A DNA stretch of 26,709 nucleotides from an uncultured Collinsella sp. (GTDB lineage: Bacteria; Actinomycetota; Coriobacteriia; Coriobacteriales; Coriobacteriaceae), in assembly GCA_900547285.1 (NCBI GenBank), contig URGF01000007.1:1-26709 (forward strand), given 5' to 3'. A program made the translations under genes and the position numbers. Shown piece after piece: positions 21,473 to 26,709 of this stretch; within the stretch, counting starts at the first letter, position 1, and every line of letters starts with the position of its first letter. Under the pieces are notes generated by a model. It searched no databases, was not told the origin of the DNA, and saw only the letters and a program-made list of their open reading frames with translations.

Positions 21473-22669
21473 CTAAGCCTCGCCGCACAACCACCTCGCC
21501 AGGTCCACGATCTGCACCCCATCGCGATCCGTGACCTCGTGATGCGTGCGGGCGAGAATCATCTTGGGGTACGCGTCGCCAATGCTCAGCAGTGGTGAAA
21601 TCTCGCGTTCAAATGTCTTATCCGAGCTGATGTCGTCGCTCACCTGAATATAGAGCTTCTCGCTCCGTTTGATTGCTACAAAGTCTATTTCCTTTTTATA
21701 GAGCACGCCGACATATACCTCGTATCCGCGGCGCAGCAGCTCGACTGCCACCATGTTCTCGTATACGCGTCCCCAATCCATATCACGTGTACCAAGAAGC
21801 GCATATTTAAACGCATGGTCCGCCAGATAGTACTTCTCGCCGCTCTTAAGGTATTTTTTGCCACGAATGTCGTACCGACGAACTTTATAGAAGGCAAACG
21901 CATCGCACAGGTACCCCATGTACGTGCCGACCGTCTTGTTCGTAATCTTTAACCCATCCGCATTTAATGCATCAGTAATGTTGCGTGCCGACGTAATGTT
22001 GGAAACGTTGTCCATCATGTAATCGGCAATGCGCAGCAGCGCCGATTCGTTTCTCACGTTATGCCGCTGCACGATATCTCTCACAATGAGCGTCTTGAAG
22101 ACGTTGGAGAGATATTGATAGCGCTGCTCCTGCAGTGGATAAGGGTAAGAGCCGGACATACCGCCGGTTCTCGCGTACTCATCGAAGTCGCGGTCGACCT
22201 CGCCCTCGTCGCCATAGAGACGATACTCCTCAAACGAGAATGGGAAAACCTCGATCTCGAACGTACGCCCCGTAAAGAGCGTCGACAGATCGCTCGACAG
22301 CAAAAAGGCATTCGATCCGGTAATGAATATGTCGTACTGCTCGGATGCGTGAAGGCTATTGATCGCACGCTCAAAACCGTCGCACATCTGAACTTCATCG
22401 ATAAGCAGAAAGTTTTGTTTGCCGGACACTCGATGCTCTTTTACATAGGCGAGCAGCGCGTGATACTCGAGCAGGTTCTCAAACTCATCGAGGTTGTAGT
22501 TGATATGGATGACATTCGAATTGGACAGATGTGCCTCCACGTAATCGCGGAGGGCCTCGAGCAATTTTGATTTACCGCTACGACGGATGCCCGTGATGAC
22601 CTTGATGTCCGGCACGCCAATAAGACTCGTCAACGTGTCCATATATGACGTTCTATTGATGAGTTTCAT
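21473..22669 (-). CDS. AAA-type ATPase with DUF4143 C-terminal domain
   Basis: This 398-residue protein has an N-terminal AAA_14-type ATPase: Walker A GIRRSGKS (27-34), Walker B NFLLIDEVQ with D91-E92, and FITGSNAFLLS as sensor, followed by GRTFEIEVFPFSFEEY. The C-terminal DUF4143 part contains KKEIDFVAIKRSEKLYIQVS. That resembles a PD-(D/E)xK nuclease core, though activity is unproven. Such single-gene ATPases are widespread in gut bacteria, occur in variable copy number and have no settled function. GAGGAGG stands five bases before ATG 22669. The gene is bracketed by copies of one palindromic repeat, which suggests it may have moved as a cassette. Confidence 0.85.
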   Translation of the reverse strand: MKLINRTSYMDTLTSLIGVPDIKVITGIRRSGKSKLLEALRDYVEAHLSNSNVIHINYNLDEFENLLEYHALLAYVKEHRVSGKQNFLLIDEVQMCDGFERAINSLHASEQYDIFITGSNAFLLSSDLSTLFTGRTFEIEVFPFSFEEYRLYGDEGEVDRDFDEYARTGGMSGSYPYPLQEQRYQYLSNVFKTLIVRDIVQRHNVRNESALLRIADYMMDNVSNITSARNITDALNADGLKITNKTVGTYMGYLCDAFAFYKVRRYDIRGKKYLKSGEKYYLADHAFKYALLGTRDMDWGRVYENMVAVELLRRGYEVYVGVLYKKEIDFVAIKRSEKLYIQVSDDISSDKTFEREISPLLSIGDAYPKMILARTHHEVTDRDGVQIVDLARWLCGEA

Positions 22670-22695
22670 CGGGGCCTCCTCGCGGTCTTTTATCG

Positions 22696-22736
22696 CTATT
22701 CCTCAAAAACGAAAATTTTTCAGTTTTGAGGAATAG
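22696..22736. repeat. CTATTCCTCAAAA palindromic repeat, copy 2
   Basis: CTATTCCTCAAAA and TTTTGAGGAATAG are 13-bp perfect arms around an inner GAAAA/TTTTC stem with a 2x2 mismatch. It begins 27 bases upstream of the ATPase start, so it may overlap that gene's promoter. The 28-base centre is identical to that of copy 3. Confidence 0.75.
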
Positions 22737-22778
22737 GCTCTATAGCGAATATACCTCGCGAAAGACCGAGCTGCCTTA

Positions 22779-22825
22779 ATCCTATTCCTCAAAAACGAAA
22801 ATTTTTCAGTTTTGAGGAATAGGAT
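22779..22825. repeat. CTATTCCTCAAAA palindromic repeat, copy 3
   Basis: This has the same core as copy 2, with arms extended outward to ATCCTATTCCTCAAAA. It lies 43 bases beyond copy 2 and just downstream of the fol operon terminator. Confidence 0.75.
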
Positions 22826-22854
22826 GCTGGCAACCCATTCCCCAGATAGGCGAA

Positions 22855-22882
22855 ACCCTCCCCGGCGCAGGCCGAGGAGGGT
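22855..22882 (-). terminator. Terminator of the sirtuin-folPK-BirA-like gene cluster
   Basis: On the minus strand ACCCTCCTCGGC pairs with GCCGGGGAGGGT (12 positions, one G-U) over a CTGC loop, then TTTCG. The U-run is short, so efficiency is uncertain. It lies about 40 bases after the BirA-like stop. Confidence 0.65.
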
Positions 22883-22921
22883 CTTGTTGTCATCGTTATC
22901 TTTGAGCGCGGGCGCCTCGCG

Positions 22922-23623
22922 CTACAGACCGCGAATGCGCACGGCCTCGGGCGGAAACTCTTGCTCACTGGCGTCGGTCTTAATGGTCGCGCGACCCCAG
23001 ATGTCCAGGCCCGCAAACACGCCGACCGCGAGCGGCAGGCCGTTGGGCGACACCGCCGCGACCTGACGACCCAGCAGTGGCACCATATCGAAGTACTCAC
23101 CCAGCACGGGAGCCAACGGACCGGCGGCGCCCTGCGGCGTGTTGGCGGCAACCGCCCAGGTGTCCACGCGGGTCAGCACGGCGGCGGTCAATGCCTCGAC
23201 CAGTACCTCGTCGCCCATATCCACGCCGAGCTCGCCCAGTGCCGAACGCTCAATATCCACCGTCACCGCGGCAAACATGCCCGCGGCACCGGCGCCGCCG
23301 TTGACGGCGACGCGCGCGAGCGACGTCTCAAACGCAGGCGCGCCGCACACGATGTCACTCGGCCACTGGATGCCCACCTTGCCGGCAAGCCCCAGGCCCG
23401 GCGTTGCGGCCGTGCCCGCGAGCGCGTCCATCATGCCCATTGCGGCCACAAACGGCAGACCGTGGAAGGCGTGCATGTTCACATCGGGGCGCACGACCAG
23501 CGAAAACGTCAGCGATGCATCGCCCGCGCTCCACGCGCACCGGCCCGCGGACGCACCCTCGCGGCCCGCGTCACGCGCCGCGTCGAGCTCGGTACCGGCG
23601 GCAACAGCATTCATCTCAATCAT
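22922..23623 (-). CDS. BirA-like (biotin-protein ligase fold) protein lacking canonical catalytic motifs
   Basis: The 233-residue protein follows the biotin-protein ligase fold. It has SLTFSLVVRPDV, a helix with LPFVAAMGMMDAL, VGIQWPSDIV where BirA has KWPND, and a C-terminal SH3-like part ending in VGVFAGLDIWG...VRIRGL. The biotinoyl-AMP loop GRGRxGRxW is not recognisable; the region reads GRCAWSAGDAS. The key lysine of KWPN is Gln and the Asn is Ser. It is therefore probably inactive or altered as a biotin ligase. ATG 23623 directly follows the stop of folPK, implying coupled translation. A diverged ligase for another lipoyl-like substrate is an alternative. Confidence 0.65.
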   Translation of the reverse strand: MIEMNAVAAGTELDAARDAGREGASAGRCAWSAGDASLTFSLVVRPDVNMHAFHGLPFVAAMGMMDALAGTAATPGLGLAGKVGIQWPSDIVCGAPAFETSLARVAVNGGAGAAGMFAAVTVDIERSALGELGVDMGDEVLVEALTAAVLTRVDTWAVAANTPQGAAGPLAPVLGEYFDMVPLLGRQVAAVSPNGLPLAVGVFAGLDIWGRATIKTDASEQEFPPEAVRIRGL

Positions 23624-25357
23624 CTACATACGCCCCAATTCGCCCACGATATGGCCCACGCGGTCCTCGGGCTCCTTGACCTCGACACCGTTGTAGCGGA
23701 AGAACCGCGCCGGGTCGTGCATCAGGTCCTCGAGCGGCACCAGCACAAAGTCGCGCTCGCCGATCAGCGGATGCGGCAGGCGCAGCTTCTTGCCGCCGTG
23801 GGTCTCGCCGTCCATCCACAGCAGGTCCAGGTCGATGGTGCGCGGGCCGTTGGCCTTGGCCTTCTTGGAACGGTCGCGACCCAGCTCGGCCTCGATCTTC
23901 ATGAGCTCGTCAAGCAGCACCAGCGGAGCCAGCTCGGTCTTGATCTCGATGACGGCGTTGGCAAACGCGTCCTGGCGCGTCTCGTAGGCCGGCTCGCTCT
24001 CGTAGATGTGCGAGCAGTTGGACACGCAGGTGAGCGGAATCTCGGCGATCATGTCGCGCGCGGCGCGGATGTTGTCGCAACGATGCCCCAGGTTGGAGCC
24101 CACGGCCACAAACGCACGGCGCGGCTGCGGCTTGGCGACAGCCCAGTACCCGTTCAGGAACTGCGCAAAGCCCGCAACGTCATGCACGCGCACGATGTTG
24201 GCGCCGGCCTGGATGGCGCCCAGGCACACACCAAACGTGGCGGCATCGCGCGCGGCGGCATCGGTCACGCCCGAGACGGCGCCCACAAAGCGCTTGCGCG
24301 ACACGGCGCACATGAGCGGATAGCCCAGCGACGCCATCTTAGCGGTCTCGCGCTGGATGACGATATCCTCGTTGGCCGTCTTGCCAAAGCCCGGACCGGG
24401 ATCGATGCAGATGCGGTCGCGCGACACGCCGGCATGGATGAGCGCGCGGGCCTGGTCGGACAGAAAGCCCATGACGCGGCGCATGATGGGCGCCGAATCG
24501 GGCAGGGTAAAGCGGCGGAGCTGCGAGGTGGGCACATAGGCTTCCTCACGGCGGGCACTGCGGCGCATCATGGCGGCTAGGTGGTCGCTGGGCTCTGGTA
24601 CGGCTTCGGTAGCTGCGGGCACGGTCTCGGGCGCAGCGGCGGCAGGGGCAGTCTGCTCGGCAGCCGGCGTCTCTGACTCGGCAACAGGCTCGGGCGTGGG
24701 CTCTGATTCGCCAAACGGCAGCGAGGGCTGCACCACGCCACCCGGGAGCTTTGCCTCGGGCTTGGGGTCGCCCAACAACTTGCCGCGACGGCGACGAGCG
24801 GGCTTCTCAGCCTCGCGCGCAGCCTCGGCGGCCGCTTCGCGTGCCTTCTCGGCAACAAACGCCGCGGCCGAAGTATCGAGCTGCACCGTCGCGTGCGTGC
24901 GGGCGGGTGCGGCGACCTCGCCGGCGTGCATTACGATAACGCCGCAGGTGCTCGTCTTAACGAACTCGACCATCTTGGGGTCGGTGAAGCCCGTTACATC
25001 GTTGACAATCGAAGCACCGCAGCGCACCGCCGCCTTGGCAACCGCCACATGACGCGTATCGATCGAGACGATAGCGCCCTCTTTGGCGAGCGCGCGCACG
25101 ACGGGCAGCACGCGACGTGCCTCCTCGTCGGGGTTGACCGGGGTAAAGCCGGGGCGCGTGGACTCGCCGCCCACGTCGATGATGTCGGCGCCGGCATCGA
25201 GCATCGCCAGGCCGTACTCGATGGCGGCATCCGGGTCGAAGTGCTCCCCGCCGTCGCTAAACGAATCGGGCGTCACATTGAGGACGCCCATGATGCGCGG
25301 ACGATCAAAGCTGAGCTCGTACTTTCCGCACCGCCATGTCTTGCTGTCGTTCGCCAT
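23624..25357 (-). CDS. folPK: Dihydropteroate synthase-HPPK fusion (FolP-FolK) with a disordered insert
   Basis: This 577-residue protein joins two consecutive folate enzymes. The FolP part (1-~410) has IMGVLNVTPDSFSDGG, DVGGESTRPG, SIDTRHVAVA, NDVTGF, IDPGPGFGKT, SRKRF and RVHDVAG. It condenses pABA with the pterin diphosphate and is the sulfonamide target. The FolK part (~414-577) has FVAVGSNLGHR, GPRTIDLDLL and LPHPLIGERDFVLVPL, and makes that diphosphate. Between VMHAGE and APIMRRVMGFL (about 148-288) lies an Ala/Pro/Glu-rich, basic-patched insert of some 140 residues within the barrel. ATG 25357 has AGGAGG six bases upstream; ATG 25363 is directly against that site. It lies between the sirtuin gene and the BirA-like gene. 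Confidence 0.93.
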   Translation of the reverse strand: MANDSKTWRCGKYELSFDRPRIMGVLNVTPDSFSDGGEHFDPDAAIEYGLAMLDAGADIIDVGGESTRPGFTPVNPDEEARRVLPVVRALAKEGAIVSIDTRHVAVAKAAVRCGASIVNDVTGFTDPKMVEFVKTSTCGVIVMHAGEVAAPARTHATVQLDTSAAAFVAEKAREAAAEAAREAEKPARRRRGKLLGDPKPEAKLPGGVVQPSLPFGESEPTPEPVAESETPAAEQTAPAAAAPETVPAATEAVPEPSDHLAAMMRRSARREEAYVPTSQLRRFTLPDSAPIMRRVMGFLSDQARALIHAGVSRDRICIDPGPGFGKTANEDIVIQRETAKMASLGYPLMCAVSRKRFVGAVSGVTDAAARDAATFGVCLGAIQAGANIVRVHDVAGFAQFLNGYWAVAKPQPRRAFVAVGSNLGHRCDNIRAARDMIAEIPLTCVSNCSHIYESEPAYETRQDAFANAVIEIKTELAPLVLLDELMKIEAELGRDRSKKAKANGPRTIDLDLLWMDGETHGGKKLRLPHPLIGERDFVLVPLEDLMHDPARFFRYNGVEVKEPEDRVGHIVGELGRM

Positions 25358-25431
25358 GAACATCCTCCTAAAATGCCCACGCCGCCGCGCTCGGGCGCTG
25401 ACGGCGGGGTCGCTTTGCAATCAGTCTTTCT

Positions 25432-25462
25432 ATTGTATCCGCGCGCGCGGGCTAGAACGCAA
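25432..25462 (-). promoter_or_regulatory. Possible promoter of folPK
   Basis: On the minus strand TTGCGT (25462-25457) and TACAAT (25437-25432) are 19 bases apart, within the 94-base gap before folPK. The -35 part overlaps the last codons of the sirtuin gene. The -10 box is good; the spacing is longer than optimal. Confidence 0.3.
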
Positions 25463-26204
25463 ACGCGGCCGCGATGTCGCAAGAAATCAGCAGGTCGGCA
25501 TTTGCATCCTGATCGGTGGGCGCCAAATTGCAAATGGCCAGCGTATCGCCAGTAAAGTAACGCGTGAGGCCCGCCGCCGGATACACTACGAGCGAGGTTC
25601 CGCCCACGACGAGGGCGTCGGCTGCGGCGATGGCAGCAACGGCGCCGGTAAGCACACGCTCATCGAGCGGCTCTTCGTAGAGGACCACATCGGGCCTGAT
25701 GCGACCGCCGCACGTAGGGCACACGGGCATGCCCGCGGCATCCTCGTGCTCGCGCGCGCAAATCCATTCGGCGCTGTAGACCGCGCCGCACGTCTGGCAG
25801 ATATTGCGGTGGACCGAGCCGTGCAGCTCAAACACGCGCCGTGAACCAGCCGCCTGATGCAAGCCATCGATGTTTTGCGTCACCACGGCGTCGAGCTTGC
25901 CGGCGCGCTCCAGCTCCGCCAGCTTGGCGTGGCAGTGGTTGGGCTTGGCGCCAAGCGCGATCATCTTGGTCCGGTAGAAGTCGAAAAACTCCGCCGGATG
26001 CGCCTCGTAGAAGCTATGCGAGAGCATAGTCTCGGGCGGATAGGAAAACCGCTGGTGATACAGACCGTCCACGCTGCGGAAATCGGGAATGCCGCTTGCC
26101 GTGGAAACGCCCGCGCCGCCAAAGAAGACCACGTGGCTATGGGTTTCGAACAGCTCCGCCAGCGCGGCGGAGGCCTGCTTGGGGTCCGATATTGCCTGCG
26201 TCAT
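25452..26204 (-). CDS. cobB: SIR2-family NAD-dependent protein deacylase (sirtuin)
   Basis: The 250-residue protein contains all sirtuin hallmarks: GGAGVSTASGIPDFRS for NAD binding, TQNIDGLH, the catalytic histidine in ELHGS, a zinc site CQTC...CPTC, then GGTSLVVYPAAGL. It removes acyl groups from protein lysines using NAD in the cytoplasm. Length and motifs match bacterial CobB/SrtN. ATG 26204 has GGAGG six bases upstream; the frame extends 16 codons further but with an unlikely Arg-rich start. It diverges from the exonuclease gene and lies 94 bases before folPK, so it may be its own unit or head a loose operon. Confidence 0.93.
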   Translation of the reverse strand: MTQAISDPKQASAALAELFETHSHVVFFGGAGVSTASGIPDFRSVDGLYHQRFSYPPETMLSHSFYEAHPAEFFDFYRTKMIALGAKPNHCHAKLAELERAGKLDAVVTQNIDGLHQAAGSRRVFELHGSVHRNICQTCGAVYSAEWICAREHEDAAGMPVCPTCGGRIRPDVVLYEEPLDERVLTGAVAAIAAADALVVGGTSLVVYPAAGLTRYFTGDTLAICNLAPTDQDANADLLISCDIAAAFAF

Positions 26205-26317
26205 ATATGTCCTCCGCCCGTGTCTCCGGGACGGCGGCGATCGCGCCATCACTCGCGGACTCCGCCCCGCCCCCGTTACGCTAATCTTAAGCCTGCCAAC
26301 ACCGTCGAAAGGACACC

Positions 26318-26709
26318 ATGTCTCAGACTTACACGTTCGCCTCGTGGAATGTCAACGGCCTGCGCGCCGTGCTCAAAAAAGACCCGAGCTTTATCCAGAT
26401 CGCACAGGAGCTCAATGTCGATATCCTGGCACTGCAAGAGACCAAGCTGCAGGAGGGCCAGGTCGATATTGACCTGGCCGGCTATCACCAAACCTGGAGC
26501 TACGCCGAACGCAAAGGCTATTCGGGCACTGCGGTCTTTAGCCGCCAGGAACCGCTGCGCGTGCTGCACGCCGATGCGCTGTTACCCTACGCCGGCGAGG
26601 GCGAGGCGGCCGAGCTCGTCGCCCAAGCCGCAACCGAGGGCCGCGTCTGCGCGCTGGAGTTCGACAAGTTCTGGTTTGTGGATGTCTACACTCCCAACGC
26701 GCAAAACGA
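26318..26709 (+). CDS. xth: Exodeoxyribonuclease III (AP endonuclease family), N-terminal part, cut by window end
   Basis: From ATG 26318, with AAAGGA four bases upstream, 130 codons are open to the window edge. FASWNVNGLRAVLKK (metal-binding Asn), ILALQETKLQEGQ (catalytic Glu), YSGTAVFSR and FVDVYTPNAQN are the family motifs in the right order and spacing. The enzyme cuts DNA at abasic sites and has 3'-5' exonuclease activity in base excision repair. The C-terminal catalytic Asp/His half lies outside. It is transcribed away from the sirtuin gene. The symbol is by family; exoA is the equivalent name in some genomes. Confidence 0.93.
   Translation, partial: MSQTYTFASWNVNGLRAVLKKDPSFIQIAQELNVDILALQETKLQEGQVDIDLAGYHQTWSYAERKGYSGTAVFSRQEPLRVLHADALLPYAGEGEAAELVAQAATEGRVCALEFDKFWFVDVYTPNAQN

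Noticed and set aside
22961..24580. A 539-codon plus-strand frame opposite the BirA-like and folPK genes
   Set aside because: Its composition is typical of an antisense shadow (His/Arg/Gly-rich), it has no domains, and it spans two real genes.

Overview
The window looks like chromosomal DNA of a high-GC gut actinobacterium of the Coriobacteriia, most likely Collinsella or a close relative. This is inferred from the GC-rich coding sequence, the gene content (energy-converting hydrogenase, pilin-type adhesin, Old-Yellow-Enzyme reductase, alpha-glucoside PTS) and the many palindromic intergenic repeats. It has not been confirmed by any search.

Layout, left to right. (1) Bases 1-3309, minus strand: the N-terminal 1103 codons of a large secreted von Willebrand factor A / pilin-repeat adhesin that runs off the left edge. 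(2) Bases 3310-4015: no gene, but two diverged tandem copies of a ~239-bp element whose long closing stems differ in sequence yet each pair with themselves. (3) Bases 4016-9678, minus strand: a compact five-gene operon for an Ech-type group 4 [NiFe]-hydrogenase, with the antiporter-like and NuoH-like membrane subunits fused into one 960-residue protein. (4) Bases 9859-10263: an orphan IS3-type helix-turn-helix protein. (5) Bases 10702-12732: a flavin / 4Fe-4S ene-reductase with an HGDR motif at the active-site position. (6) Bases 12739-14105: a repeat-rich scar with three families of short repeats, a fragment of an ORF6N gene and a fragment of a tyrosine recombinase. (7) Bases 14106-15020: an intact ORF6N + phospholipase-D-like fusion, followed by a decayed minus-strand fragment. 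(8) Bases 15740-18958: an alpha-glucoside PTS operon (EIICB, a small membrane protein, GH4 6-phospho-alpha-glucosidase). It ends in a bidirectional terminator shared with a convergent RpiR-type regulator. (9) An initiator tRNA-Met, then coaX, then a DUF4143-type ATPase flanked by three copies of one palindromic repeat. (10) Bases 22922-26204, minus strand: a BirA-like protein, a FolP-FolK fusion and a sirtuin, with the start of an exonuclease III gene diverging at the right edge.

How the genes work together. The hydrogenase would oxidise reduced ferredoxin, evolve H2 and conserve energy as an ion gradient, which suits a sugar fermenter. The PTS operon imports and phosphorylates alpha-glucosides such as maltose and splits the phosphorylated disaccharide for glycolysis; the RpiR protein is its probable sensor-regulator. 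CoaX (CoA) and FolP-FolK (folate) are housekeeping cofactor genes. The accessory material is concentrated at 12.7-15.7 kb, where recombinase debris, ORF6N paralogues and repeat clusters point to repeated insertion and loss.

The most unusual items are the EchA-EchB fusion, the HGDR-type reductase, the two structured tandem elements at 3.5-3.9 kb, the ORF6N-PLD fusion, the disordered insert inside dihydropteroate synthase, and the BirA-like protein that lacks catalytic motifs.
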